Source: JADLHS01 sp044225555
Lineage (GTDB): Bacteria; Verrucomicrobiota; Verrucomicrobiia; Limisphaerales; JADLHS01
NCBI GenBank assembly: GCA_044225555.1
Contig: JBGAIM010000013.1
Coordinates: 62,001-126,000 of the forward strand
Direction of reading: 5' to 3'
DNA length: 64,000 bases
Under the pieces are notes generated by a model, which saw only the letters and a program-made list of their open reading frames with translations, made no database searches and was not told the DNA's origin. A program made the position numbers and the translations under genes. Shown here piece after piece: positions 36,481 to 45,303 of this stretch. The first letter of the stretch is position 1, and each line of letters starts with the position of its first letter.

Positions 36481-37614
36481 TCAACTTCGGAAGAATCGCG
36501 CCGCCAGCAGATTCGCGATGGCGCCGAAACCAATTAGCACAGTCAACGGCAGCACCACTGCGCCGAACCCGCTGCCGAAGCTGATGAGTTGATGGAGCGC
36601 TTTCAGCGCCCAGCCGGTCGGCAGGCAGAGCGCCACTTTCTGAAGCGCGGGGGAGGCAATTTCCAACGGCCACCAGCAGCCACCCAGCGCTCCCATCAGC
36701 AGACTGGCCAGCACGCAAACACCGGTGACGCGATCTTCCGCGGCCAGCACGGAGCCGATGAGAACGCCCACTGAACTCCCGACCCAGCCCAGGACCAATA
36801 GCGTGAGCGCGACCGCCGGCAGATTGGCTCCCAGATTGACGCCCATCGCGAACTTGCCCACGGCGAGGAAGAAAATTATTTGCACTGCGCCCAACAACAT
36901 CAGTCCGTAGATCTTGCCCATGACCAGTTCAAATTTGGTGACAGGATGCACCATGAGGCGACGGATCACGCCGTTGCGCCGTTCCGCCGCCATGCTGGCC
37001 CCGCCGAAAATCATGAGGTTCATCATCAGATACATCACCAGATTGCCCGGCAGCGAGAAGTTGAATCCGGACGGCACGGGTTTTCGGCCGGCGAACTTCG
37101 CGTCGAGTCTCACTGGATTCGGCTTCTTCATCACCTCGCGGAGGCTTTCCTCCGTGATGGTTGACGGAGCGTTGGTCTGCGTGGCCGCTTCGAGCAGATG
37201 ACTGTTCATCGCGATCAACGCTCGCGCGAGTCGCACTTCGATGATCGCGGCATCTGCTTCCGCCGAACCGTCGCGGTTGAGGAATCCAACTTTGCACTGT
37301 TCGCCACTGAGCACGCGGCTGGTGAAGTTGCTGGGGATGACGATGGTGCGTGCGGCGGATTCATGATTCGTCGGATCGAGCAGCCACATGCCTTGCGTGC
37401 CGAGTTCGTCGAGGAAGACGCGGCCCAGGAAATTCGTATCGTTGTTCTCTACGAGCACCGGCGGCTTGCGATTGTAGGGATCGCCCGGCCCGCGATTGGC
37501 GAAGCCCATGAAATAAATGAACGCCAGGGGCACGGCGAACAGCCAGATGTAGGCGGACTTGCTCTTCAGGAAGAGCCGCAGGTCGTTGTGGCCGATGTCG
37601 AGAATGCGCCTCAT
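36481..37614 (-). CDS. ABC-2 type exporter permease (second subunit)
   Basis: A 377-residue membrane protein of the DrrB/ABC-2 class. It has one N-terminal helix (about residues 18-37), a large extracytoplasmic domain of about 190 residues, then five to six helices with ERRNGVIRRLMVHPVTKFELVMGKI, the ABC-2 coupling segment, and a final GCWWPLEIASPALQKVALCLPTGWAL loop. Long open frames extend upstream; the ATG at 37614 is chosen because it overlaps the stop of the preceding permease (ATGA). It heterodimerises, by inference, with the upstream permease. Confidence 0.85.
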   Translation of the reverse strand: MRRILDIGHNDLRLFLKSKSAYIWLFAVPLAFIYFMGFANRGPGDPYNRKPPVLVENNDTNFLGRVFLDELGTQGMWLLDPTNHESAARTIVIPSNFTSRVLSGEQCKVGFLNRDGSAEADAAIIEVRLARALIAMNSHLLEAATQTNAPSTITEESLREVMKKPNPVRLDAKFAGRKPVPSGFNFSLPGNLVMYLMMNLMIFGGASMAAERRNGVIRRLMVHPVTKFELVMGKIYGLMLLGAVQIIFFLAVGKFAMGVNLGANLPAVALTLLVLGWVGSSVGVLIGSVLAAEDRVTGVCVLASLLMGALGGCWWPLEIASPALQKVALCLPTGWALKALHQLISFGSGFGAVVLPLTVLIGFGAIANLLAARFFRS

Positions 37615-38912
37615 GTCCGCTCTCCCATTCTGAATTGTCGGCGGAACAGGAACGCGGCCAGTGCCAATAATACCGCGCTCAATACCAGAAGTTTGACCAG
37701 CGCAAAACCCCACGCCACCTCGCCGCCGCTGTATTGCAGATTCCGCGCGGTGTCCACGAACCAATACGTCGGCAGCAGCGGCGTGATGTGTTCGCGCAGG
37801 AAAGCGGGCAGCGCTTGCGGCGGAAACATGCAGCCACCGGCGAGCGCCAGACCCATGCTGACGACCGTGTTGAGCGCATTCGCTTTGCGTTCGTCGGGGA
37901 TTAACGCTACGAGCACCGCCATCACGCTCGCGGCAAAGCAGGCGTAGCCAATTGCAATCAAGCCGAGTGCCAGCGGCTGTTGCCAGCGCACACCGAACAT
38001 CGCTCCCCCTCCGGCCAGAAGAATCGAGCTGCTCAACAACAGGACGACCACGGCAAACACGACTTTGCTGGCGATGAAGGGCGTCAGTTGATGGTGCAGC
38101 GTGTGATAGCGTGCCAGGGTGCGGTGACGCACTTCGCGGTGCAGGTCAGTCATCGCGTTGTTGGCGAGGAACAGGAGAAACATTCCGGCCATGCCCACCA
38201 GCAGATACCCAAAGATGCCCGAAGTGGGATTGCTTTTCTTGGTCGTGCTTTTGGTGGCGGCCACTGCGTTGGTGGTTGAATTGCCCTGCGACGAATCAGC
38301 CGGAGCATCCTTCTCGTACATGACGAGCGGCGGATTGATGAACTTCTCGGCTTTCTTGAGCTTGTCACCAGCGCGTTCGATCAGCCCGGCGACCTGCTTG
38401 TAGTCGCGCCGGCCCTCGATGACGTCCTGCCAGTCAGGGAACTCGGATTGAAGATTGCGCGAGATGGCATTCAACGCCGTGACCAGCGCGCCCAGCAATT
38501 CTTCCATCACGGCGGGATGAATGGATTGCGCCGGATTCTTGATGAGTTCGAGGCTGATGCCGCTTTTTCCCGTGAGGTAGCTTCGCGTGAAGTTGGTGGG
38601 GATGATCAATACGGCGCTGATCTGATTGTCGTTGATCTGGCGCATCGCCTCGTCGCGTTCCAGCAAAACCGGTTCAAGATATTTACCGCCTTCGCGCTGA
38701 TTGGCCGAGCCGCGCAGGAAATCCGTCAGGATGGTTTTGTCCTCGTCCACAAGAGCGAAGCGGATGCGACCCAGCGCGCCGCCGTCCGACTTGCCGCCAA
38801 ACGCCAGTCCGACCAGCGCGGTGATGCACAGCGGAATGATCAGGTTGATCAACAGCGGCAGCGGATTTCGCCGCACCCGGCGCAGATCTTTGGCGAGCAG
38901 GACGCGCAACAT
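37611..38912 (-). CDS. ABC-2 type exporter permease (first subunit)
   Basis: A 433-residue membrane protein with one N-terminal helix (LINLIIPLCITALVGLAFG), an extracytoplasmic domain of about 200 residues with an Asn-rich, Lys/Ser-rich linker, and C-terminal helices including MFLLFLANNAMTDLHREVRHRTLARYHTL (coupling helix) and GGCMFPPQALPAFLREHITPLLPTYWFV. It is a typical partner of a single ABC ATPase in antibiotic, lipid or metal exporters. It starts 2 bases after the ATPase gene stop and overlaps the second permease by four bases, so a three-gene operon is likely. Confidence 0.87.
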   Translation of the reverse strand: MLRVLLAKDLRRVRRNPLPLLINLIIPLCITALVGLAFGGKSDGGALGRIRFALVDEDKTILTDFLRGSANQREGGKYLEPVLLERDEAMRQINDNQISAVLIIPTNFTRSYLTGKSGISLELIKNPAQSIHPAVMEELLGALVTALNAISRNLQSEFPDWQDVIEGRRDYKQVAGLIERAGDKLKKAEKFINPPLVMYEKDAPADSSQGNSTTNAVAATKSTTKKSNPTSGIFGYLLVGMAGMFLLFLANNAMTDLHREVRHRTLARYHTLHHQLTPFIASKVVFAVVVLLLSSSILLAGGGAMFGVRWQQPLALGLIAIGYACFAASVMAVLVALIPDERKANALNTVVSMGLALAGGCMFPPQALPAFLREHITPLLPTYWFVDTARNLQYSGGEVAWGFALVKLLVLSAVLLALAAFLFRRQFRMGERT

Positions 38913-38914
38913 GA

Positions 38915-39847
38915 TTACTCTCGCAGATCGCGGCCGGTAAGCTGGAGGAAGACGTCATTCAGACTGGGCCGCTTCAGCGTGACGTTCTCGACACGCACCG
39001 GCAGTCCGAGCAAATCCTGGAGGCATGCGGACGGGTCGCGCGTGCCGATGGCCGACACGACCAGTTGCCGCTCGGTTTTCTGGATGACGCGAAAACGTTG
39101 AACAAATCCGCCCCAGGATTCAGGTGAGGTATCCTTGAGGTCGGCTTCCAGGACGAACAGGCGGTCACCACCCAACCGATCCTGCAATTCCTTCAACGTG
39201 CCTTCGGCGAGCAGTTTCCCGTGGTCAATGATGCCGATGCGCTGGCAAAGCGTTTCGGCTTCTTCGAGGTAATGCGTCGTGTAAAGGATCGCGGTGCCTG
39301 AGGCGCGCAGATTGCGGATGAACTCCAGAATGTTCAGCCGCGCTTGCGGATCAATGCCCACCGTCGGTTCGTCGAGCAAAAGTAATTTTGGTTTGTGCAG
39401 CAGGGCGCAACCGAGATTGATGCGTCGCTTCATGCCGCCGGAATAGGTCTTCACGGCGTCCTTCGCGCGATCGGTGAGGGTCAACGCTGCGAGCAATTCT
39501 GCCGCACGTGATTTGGCGTCACTCGAACTCAAGCCCGCCATCCGCCCCCAGAATTCCAGATTCTCGCGTCCGGTGAGTTCCTCGTAGATGGCCAATTCCT
39601 GCGGCACGACGCCCATGATGCGCTTGGCTTTCTGCGGGTCGGACCAGAAGGGTGTGCCGGCCACGACGACTTCGCCGGCGTCGGGTTTGAGCAGCCCGGA
39701 GATCATGGAGATGGTGGTGGTTTTGCCCGCGCCGTTCGGCCCGAGCAGGCCGTAGATTTCGCCGGGGCGCACCTCGAAACTGACGGAGTCCACCGCGCGA
39801 ATCGCCGCAAAGGCCTTGAACAACCCCTGAACCCGAAGCAAGGACAT
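38915..39847 (-). CDS. ABC exporter ATP-binding protein
   Basis: About 310 residues: a DrrA/CcmA-type nucleotide-binding domain with Walker A GPNGAGKTTT, Q-loop VVPQELAIYEELTGRENLEFW, signature YSGGMKRRINLGCAL and Walker B LLLLDEPTVGID, ending in the typical DrrA C-terminal regulatory part (LLGLPVRVENVTLKRPSLNDVFLQLTGRDLRE). The ATG at 39847 removes a 43-residue, non-conserved extension. It energises the two following permeases. Confidence 0.93.
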   Translation of the reverse strand: MSLLRVQGLFKAFAAIRAVDSVSFEVRPGEIYGLLGPNGAGKTTTISMISGLLKPDAGEVVVAGTPFWSDPQKAKRIMGVVPQELAIYEELTGRENLEFWGRMAGLSSSDAKSRAAELLAALTLTDRAKDAVKTYSGGMKRRINLGCALLHKPKLLLLDEPTVGIDPQARLNILEFIRNLRASGTAILYTTHYLEEAETLCQRIGIIDHGKLLAEGTLKELQDRLGGDRLFVLEADLKDTSPESWGGFVQRFRVIQKTERQLVVSAIGTRDPSACLQDLLGLPVRVENVTLKRPSLNDVFLQLTGRDLRE

Positions 39848-39890
39848 GGCCGCGATAGTACGGCAACCACCTTTGCTAACAAGCGGGATC

Positions 39891-40403
39891 TTAGTGATCG
39901 CCTGGTTCGAGATCCACGGCCCACTTGCGGCAGAACCAAAGCGGGATAAATCCAAACACACCAAATGAACAATCAATCAGCCGCCACCAGAAGGGAATGC
40001 CTCTCACTGCACCGAACACGAGTGCGTAGGGGATTACCAGCACACAAGCGATCAGGCCAAAGTCGAATAGCCAGCGATTACGAACCGGGTCGCGCAACGC
40101 GCCGATGAACGCGACAGCTATGACAAAGTGCCCAAACGCCAGCCAGTCGGTGCCGTAGAAGAGCAGCGGATGTCTGTCGCTGGTTTCCTGCAAGGTCGCA
40201 TGAACCCTAACCAACCAGATTGCCCAGACCGGGGCTTCGTTTGATGCGGGAGTTTCCACCAACTGACGCGCGCCAGTCAGCTTTACGAGCCAATCGAGTT
40301 CCGTGACCAGCGGAATCGCCGTCGCCCCGCTGAGCACGAGGCCGACGATGAAGAACCACGTCAGCAGTTTGATCCGGCGACGGAGCGTTTGTTCACGGTT
40401 CAC
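39891..40403 (-). CDS. Small integral membrane protein, unknown
   Basis: A 170-residue protein with about four hydrophobic segments (near residues 13-32, 86-106, 112-135 and 145-163). I do not recognise a family. The start overlaps the stop of the DUF1361-type gene by four bases (ATGA), so the two are probably translated together. No catalytic motif is visible. Confidence 0.65.
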   Translation of the reverse strand: MNREQTLRRRIKLLTWFFIVGLVLSGATAIPLVTELDWLVKLTGARQLVETPASNEAPVWAIWLVRVHATLQETSDRHPLLFYGTDWLAFGHFVIAVAFIGALRDPVRNRWLFDFGLIACVLVIPYALVFGAVRGIPFWWRLIDCSFGVFGFIPLWFCRKWAVDLEPGDH

Positions 40404-41110
40404 GTGGCTGGCTCGGTTTCCGCAGGCAGGTGGAGATTACGCGGCAGATGCGTCAGCGCATACAGCATGACGTAGGCAATGAAGATGAAGGTCGCGAAGA
40501 TGACAAGGAAGGCGAAGTGACCTTGATGAGCGTGCTCCCCGGTCGCGACCGCACTGATGCCCTGGTAGAGCTTGGCCGGTTTGGCGATGACATCCCAACT
40601 GTTGAAGCGTAGAAAGCGCCCAAGAAAAATCCCAAAGCTGCACAAGCCCGCCGCCGTCGCGACAAACGCCCAGCCGGCCACGCGGCCCAGCATGCGTGTC
40701 ACGACCGATTGCATGAGGTAGAGCGAGACAAATCCGAGGACCAGCCCGGTGAACGCGCATGACAGCACAACGGCGAGGTCCACCCAGAAATGGTTGAAAT
40801 AACGGTTTGTCAGGTGAATGACATCCGTGCAGATGTAAGGGGCGTTCGGAAAGAACAGCAGCCACGCCGCGCTCAAGGTGCAGAAGCGCCAGCCCGGGCG
40901 TTTGCCATCGCGATAGTGTTCCCGCGCCAGCAGGGCGAACATCAGCGGCAGCCAGGCGAGGAAAAGATTCCAGACCAGAAAGCTGTAGCGGAGATTGCCG
41001 GTCCACGCGATGCGCGCAACGACCAGGGCGACGCAGATCGCCGAGGCAAAGGTCAGCGCCGCCACGGGCACAAACGTTTCGCGTTTGAACAATAGTTTTA
41101 GAAGTTGCAT
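40400..41110 (-). CDS. DUF1361-type integral membrane protein
   Basis: A 236-residue protein with seven or so membrane helices. It carries stretches typical of DUF1361 proteins: LFLAWLPLMFAL, LFFPNAPYICTDVIHL and FGIFLGRFLRFNSWDVI. The function of this family is unknown to me. It overlaps the next gene by four bases and lies 38 bases downstream of the membrane-protein run at 41149-44146 on the same strand. Confidence 0.82.
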   Translation of the reverse strand: MQLLKLLFKRETFVPVAALTFASAICVALVVARIAWTGNLRYSFLVWNLFLAWLPLMFALLAREHYRDGKRPGWRFCTLSAAWLLFFPNAPYICTDVIHLTNRYFNHFWVDLAVVLSCAFTGLVLGFVSLYLMQSVVTRMLGRVAGWAFVATAAGLCSFGIFLGRFLRFNSWDVIAKPAKLYQGISAVATGEHAHQGHFAFLVIFATFIFIAYVMLYALTHLPRNLHLPAETEPAT

Positions 41111-41148
41111 ATCATTCCTTCAATCAGCGCTCCATCGAATCACAAAGC

Positions 41149-41862
41149 CTAGGAAAATAGCAAGCCGCACGCCGCTTCGAGGATGGTTTCGTAGAAACTT
41201 CCCCGAAAATACTGCCGGCCGATGAACTCGACCCGGCCCGCCGGATCCCAGATGAAGGGCCGCAGCACCCAGCAAATCTGGCTGCCGAGAAAGAGGTTGC
41301 CCGCCAGCCAGGCCAGCAGGACGTTGCGCGCCACGGCCGCTCGACGCGTCCACTGGGACAACAGCGGCAGCAGGCGCACGTTGCCCACCACGCCGGCGAT
41401 CGCGATAAAACTGGCTATGACCAGTTGCATGAAACCGTATTCCGGCGAGGACAATTGCGTGGCGGCAGAGAGGGGTGGCGTGTTCCACACCACAAACAGC
41501 GCGACCGGGCTGAGCGCTCCCAGCACCACCGACGTGAGCGCGAAGCTGACCAGCACCATGATCAACGACTGCCGAAATGTTACGTTGAGGCCGAGTAACG
41601 GGGCGAGCATCCCGTTCAACAGGCCGTTGCCCAGCGTTGTGAGCAAGATCGCCAGCGGCAGTTTGATGCCGGTATAAATCGCCTGCAACGGGTCGCGCCA
41701 GCAGCCCATCGCGGCGCCATAAGTTCCCGCGCCAATGATGATCGTCGCCACGCAAAACACGATCAGGCGGAAGGGGCGTTGGTTCACCCAGTCGTGCCAA
41801 CGCTCGGGCCCGGCCCGCAGGAAATCGGCGACCGAGCCCGGGATGCAGGGCGCGACGATCAT
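41149..41862 (-). CDS. Uncharacterised membrane protein, copy B of a local pair
   Basis: About 237 residues, five or six membrane helices. It is homologous to the protein at 42696-43418: GTYGAAMGCWRDP, LLNGMLAPLLGLNVTFRQSL, GVVGNVRLLPLL and FAWLAGNLFLGSQ-type LAWLAGNLFLGSQICW are shared almost word for word. The ATG at 41862 is the first in frame, but the residues just before it (LHTHRL) align with the N-terminus of the other copy (MHAHPI), so translation may begin at a CTG at 41880. No family function is known to me. Confidence 0.7.
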   Translation of the reverse strand: MIVAPCIPGSVADFLRAGPERWHDWVNQRPFRLIVFCVATIIIGAGTYGAAMGCWRDPLQAIYTGIKLPLAILLTTLGNGLLNGMLAPLLGLNVTFRQSLIMVLVSFALTSVVLGALSPVALFVVWNTPPLSAATQLSSPEYGFMQLVIASFIAIAGVVGNVRLLPLLSQWTRRAAVARNVLLAWLAGNLFLGSQICWVLRPFIWDPAGRVEFIGRQYFRGSFYETILEAACGLLFS

Positions 41863-41905
41863 GAGCCGGTGCGTGTGCAGGGTGGATTTGCTCGAGCCGC
41901 ATGGT

Positions 41906-42670
41906 TCAGCGTGAATCGTCGGATTTCGATGCCGACTGTTTTATCGAGTCGCCCCAATGGCTGAGGAAGAATTTCTTTTCCTCCGGCATCAGCGTGTCCG
42001 CGGTGCCGACGATGGGCCGGAGGGCAGTCGTCATTTGCAGTACCACGAGGACGAAGATTACCGCCCAAGTGTTGAGGCCGGCGTTCGAGCGCGCTCGCGA
42101 ATGCGAGAAGCCCGCTTCCAGAAATCGCAGGCCAAAAACGGTCGCGATGCCCCAGAAAATGAGATGCAAGGCGCCCATCCACGCCAGGTGATTGGTGGAC
42201 TGGGAGAACAGCCACGCCACCGGCGCAAATCCGATGAGGAGAATGGTCATCAACATCAGCAGACCGGCCACCAGCCCGGCGATTTCCGCCAGCCGCGCCT
42301 GCGAACCGCTCAGGCAGGCGAAGATGTAGAGGCTTGGCAGGCAGATGAGGGACGAGACGAGGAGCCCGGCGGAAATCTTGAGGGGCGCGGCCCACCATTG
42401 CACGCCGCCGGAAAACGAGCCCACGATGACGCCATAAATCAGGCTGCAAACGACCGCAATGAAGAGCATGGCGGCTATGAGTTTTCCGGCACCCGGCTGC
42501 CGCAATTGGTACATGACTCGCCGTGGCTGGCGGAGCACGGCTTCAACGGCGGCCACGATGTTCGGGATCGCTTCGCGTTCGGCGGGGTCGTCGCCCAAGG
42601 GGCGCGGGCCGTAGATGGGCGGTGGCATGGGTGGGGTTACTGGCGGCGGAATCGGACTGGATTCGTTCAT
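41906..42670 (-). CDS. Yip1-like membrane protein with proline-rich N-terminus
   Basis: A 254-residue protein. The first 30 residues are Pro-rich (PIPPPVTPPMPPP), then an amphipathic segment (AEREAIPNIVAAVEAVLRQPRRVMYQL) and five or so membrane helices from about residue 60 on, in a Yip1-like arrangement. It lies between the two homologous membrane proteins on the same strand, with gaps of 43 and 25 bases. A membrane complex of the three is a reasonable guess only. Confidence 0.7.
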   Translation of the reverse strand: MNESSPIPPPVTPPMPPPIYGPRPLGDDPAEREAIPNIVAAVEAVLRQPRRVMYQLRQPGAGKLIAAMLFIAVVCSLIYGVIVGSFSGGVQWWAAPLKISAGLLVSSLICLPSLYIFACLSGSQARLAEIAGLVAGLLMLMTILLIGFAPVAWLFSQSTNHLAWMGALHLIFWGIATVFGLRFLEAGFSHSRARSNAGLNTWAVIFVLVVLQMTTALRPIVGTADTLMPEEKKFFLSHWGDSIKQSASKSDDSR

Positions 42671-42695
42671 TATGCTGGATGGTTGAGGTTAAGGT

Positions 42696-43418
42696 TCAAA
42701 GTGAGTGAAAGAGGTGAACGATGGCGCCAAAAACATTCTCGTAGAAATTTCCCTGGAGCGCGCCGTCGCGCAGGAAGGCGACCGGCAATTGTGGCGCGCC
42801 AATAAAGGGCCGCGCGATCCAGGTGAGCTGGCTGCCGAGGAAAAGATTTCCAGCGAGCCATGCGAACAGGACGCGTCGCGCCACGTGCCGGTTTCCGTTA
42901 CTGAGACGGGTCAGGAGTTGAAACAGACGTACGTTGCCGACGATGCCGGCGAAGGCAATGACCACGACGTGGGTTAGTTTGATGAAGGCGTAGGTCGGGG
43001 TGGATTTGACGTCGGGTGTCATCGGGGGCGCGGTCCAGGCGACAAATCCCGTGAGCGGCGCAAACGCTCCCATGATGGCCGCCGTGATGGCGAAACTCAT
43101 CAACACCGCGAGCAAAGATTGGCGGAGGGTGATGTTCAGTCCCAGCAACGGCGCCAGCATGGCGTTGAGGAGGGCATTGCCCAAGGCGGTCAGCAAAATG
43201 ATGAGCGGGAATTTGATCGCCACAAAGCACGCCTGCCAGGGATCGCGCCACCAACCCATCGCCGCCCCGTAGGCGCCGGCGCCCAGAACGATCACCAGCA
43301 CCTGAGTGGCCACGCGCCGCGCGCTCCATTCCTCAATCCAACCTGCGATGGCCTGTGATTCGGCCCGCAGGAGCGTGCCGAAGTCGCCCGGGTTGAATTG
43401 GATGGGGTGGGCGTGCAC
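42696..43418 (-). CDS. Uncharacterised membrane protein, copy A of a local pair
   Basis: A 240-residue protein with a 35-residue soluble N-terminus and five or six helices. The repeated blocks GAYGAAMGWWRDP, LLNAMLAPLLGLNITLRQSL, GIVGNVRLFQLL and FAWLAGNLFLGSQ match copy B (41149-41862). It starts 5 bases after the preceding membrane gene, in the same operon. I do not recognise a family. Confidence 0.72.
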   Translation of the reverse strand: MHAHPIQFNPGDFGTLLRAESQAIAGWIEEWSARRVATQVLVIVLGAGAYGAAMGWWRDPWQACFVAIKFPLIILLTALGNALLNAMLAPLLGLNITLRQSLLAVLMSFAITAAIMGAFAPLTGFVAWTAPPMTPDVKSTPTYAFIKLTHVVVIAFAGIVGNVRLFQLLTRLSNGNRHVARRVLFAWLAGNLFLGSQLTWIARPFIGAPQLPVAFLRDGALQGNFYENVFGAIVHLFHSL

Positions 43419-43423
43419 GGGGA

Positions 43424-44146
43424 TTACTGATTCGATTGCGGCGCTTCAACGGCATCCGCCGCCAGTTCCCGGCGCGGGAGGCGTTCCCACAATTCCTGAA
43501 CCACGGGCGCACTCAACAGCGCCAGCGCGACGACGAAAAGCGGCCAGTTGAAATTTACCGGTAACACATTGCGGATGACTTCCGTGCCCTGGCCGGCGAC
43601 GCGCAACGTGTCCGTCATGAACACATAGAGTGCCAGGAATATTCCGAGGAAGGTCACGATCCACACGCGTCCATTCGACAGCGCCGGTGGGTGGTTTCGT
43701 TCAAATTGCGTGGCGAGCATTCCCCACGAAATCATCAGGGTTGCAATTAACACCGGTGCGAGCACCGGCCCCCACCACGGCAGCGGGAGCAGGAACAGGA
43801 TGTCCCAATCGAGCAGGGAATGCGGCCAGTCGCACATGATTTTTAGAAAGACGTAGTAGAAAATGTCCCACACCCCGAACGCCAGGGCGGCGTAACCCCA
43901 GCGGGCGCGCCAGGTTTTGCCGGCGAGCACGCCGACGGTGAACAGCATGATCATCGTGGCCAGTTCGCGCCCAAGTTCGACCGGGCCCAGACGCCCGATG
44001 ATGGGCAGGGGATTCGCCTGATAAGGCTCAATGCGGTGGATGAATGTGCGTAAGTAAAAGACCACGGCCGATTCGACCCAGGCCATGGCGATGGCGAAGA
44101 CGACGACGGTGATCAGGCGATGTCTGTTTTCGTGTTTCTGATTCAT
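43424..44146 (-). CDS. Integral membrane protein, unknown
   Basis: A 240-residue protein with six or seven hydrophobic segments and a short acidic C-terminus. Visible conserved-looking elements are AMAWVESAVVFYLRTF near the front and YAALAFGVWDIFYYVFLKI. I do not recognise the family. The start lies inside the stop of a small upstream gene (ATGA), and the gene ends 5 bases before copy A of the local paralogue pair. Confidence 0.68.
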   Translation of the reverse strand: MNQKHENRHRLITVVVFAIAMAWVESAVVFYLRTFIHRIEPYQANPLPIIGRLGPVELGRELATMIMLFTVGVLAGKTWRARWGYAALAFGVWDIFYYVFLKIMCDWPHSLLDWDILFLLPLPWWGPVLAPVLIATLMISWGMLATQFERNHPPALSNGRVWIVTFLGIFLALYVFMTDTLRVAGQGTEVIRNVLPVNFNWPLFVVALALLSAPVVQELWERLPRRELAADAVEAPQSNQ

Positions 44147-44367
44147 ACGCTGGCGGGGAATGGAGTGGCACAGGGGTTCATCTTTTCGGACTGATTCGCC
44201 GTTTCGGGATTGGGCACGAGCCGACGCTCAACCGCACAACCTGCAGGACACTCGTCGAACTGCGGTGGCGTTGACATTTCTGGCGGAAGCCAGAGTGGCT
44301 CGCGGGGTTGATGGATTGGATAGTTGGGAATGGTTTCAAACCATCCGCGAGGTGCTGTTTTGCTCAT
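44143..44367 (-). CDS. Possible small protein between ispH and the membrane operon
   Basis: A 74-residue frame that overlaps the 3' end of ispH by about 32 bases and ends on the ATGA start of the membrane-protein gene. GGGAGG lies three bases before the ATG, which is unusually close. The product is polar, with a central DECPAGCAVE segment and Pro-rich ends, and no export signal. The coupling pattern on both sides favours a real gene, but I see no family, and a non-coding fill between ispH and the next gene is possible. Confidence 0.4.
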   Translation of the reverse strand: MSKTAPRGWFETIPNYPIHQPREPLWLPPEMSTPPQFDECPAGCAVERRLVPNPETANQSEKMNPCATPFPASV

Positions 44368-45229
44368 GGGCCTCCCTGGCGTGTGTTTGGAAGCTGGTGT
44401 TGAGTTGCGTCAACCACTTTTCAACCGCGTCAATCACCTTGTCCGGCGTGGAAGTCCCGGCGGTGACGCCGACGGTATCTTCGGGATGAAACCAATCCTC
44501 GCAAAGATCGGCGGCGACCTGGACGTGATGCACGCGCGAGCACTGACGGGCGCAGGTTTCCACCAGTTCACGCGTGTTGTTGCTGTGCGCGCCCCCGATG
44601 ACGATGACCACGTCGCATTGCTGCGCGAGTTCACTGGCCGCGTTTTGGCGCTGCTTGGTGGGCTGACAAACCGTGTCCACGAAGCGCACCTCGGATTGCG
44701 GGAATCGTTCCCGTACCAGTTGGACAAGTTGGCGAACCCGCTCAATGGGCTGGGTGGTTTGCGCCATGACGCCGAACCTTGGCCGCGCGCACAGGTTTTC
44801 CACGTCTGCGGCCGATAACACGACTTCAAATTCGTTCAAGTCACCCGTCATTCCCCGCACTTCCACGTGGTCGCGTTTGCCGATGATGACGGGGTGAAAG
44901 CCATCCGCGACGAGCTTCGCCAGCGCGCGATGCGCGACATGAACGAGTGGGCATGTGGCTTCCAGCACGTTCAACCCGCGCGCGCGCGTCTGGCTCAAAG
45001 CTCGTTCCGAAGCACCGTGGGCGGTGACCATCACGGTTTTTGTTCGGACGTTGTCAGGTTGCTGTTCGATCCGAATGCCGCGAGTGCGCAGTTCGGCCAG
45101 CACGGTTTCGTTGTGGACCAGATCGCCGAGGACCGTCAGCGGTTCTTGTTTCGCGGTGTTGAGTGCCAGCGTGATGGCGTCGCGGACGCCGAAGCACATG
45201 CCGAGGTGTTCTGCACGAATGATCTTCAT
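44336..45229 (-). CDS. ispH: 4-hydroxy-3-methylbut-2-enyl diphosphate reductase
   Basis: Last enzyme of the MEP isoprenoid pathway, making IPP and DMAPP with a 4Fe-4S cluster. The 297-residue form starting at 45229 carries the three cluster cysteines: Cys12 in GMCFGVRDA, one in EATCPLVH and one in DTVCQPTKQRQNA. The catalytic HxE is in RDHVEVRG, and the late VTAGTSTP is conserved. The longer frame adds 22 poorly conserved residues, so the ATG at 45229 is preferred. A palindrome lies 20 bases upstream (45249-45266). Confidence 0.95.
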   Translation of the reverse strand: MKIIRAEHLGMCFGVRDAITLALNTAKQEPLTVLGDLVHNETVLAELRTRGIRIEQQPDNVRTKTVMVTAHGASERALSQTRARGLNVLEATCPLVHVAHRALAKLVADGFHPVIIGKRDHVEVRGMTGDLNEFEVVLSAADVENLCARPRFGVMAQTTQPIERVRQLVQLVRERFPQSEVRFVDTVCQPTKQRQNAASELAQQCDVVIVIGGAHSNNTRELVETCARQCSRVHHVQVAADLCEDWFHPEDTVGVTAGTSTPDKVIDAVEKWLTQLNTSFQTHAREAHEQNSTSRMV

Positions 45230-45248
45230 ACGACTTGGATCAGGTGTA

Positions 45249-45266
45249 ACTTTGTATTGCAAAGTG
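45249..45266. promoter_or_regulatory. Candidate operator upstream of ispH
   Basis: ACTTTGTATTGCAAAGTG contains the inverted repeat CTTTG-N5-CAAAG. Read on the opposite strand, the site at 46253-46270 is identical except for one central base. The copy here lies 20 bases before ispH and 38 bases after the stop of the winged-helix regulator gene. It is a likely binding site for that regulator, by position and repetition. Confidence 0.6.
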
Positions 45267-45303
45267 TGAGACTGTGGTGGTTCATAAACGTTCAAAGAGA
45301 TTT

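Noticed and set aside
41120..41902. A 260-codon frame overlapping membrane protein copy B in another frame
   Set aside because: The other frame gives a membrane protein homologous to copy A, so this longer frame is a shadow.
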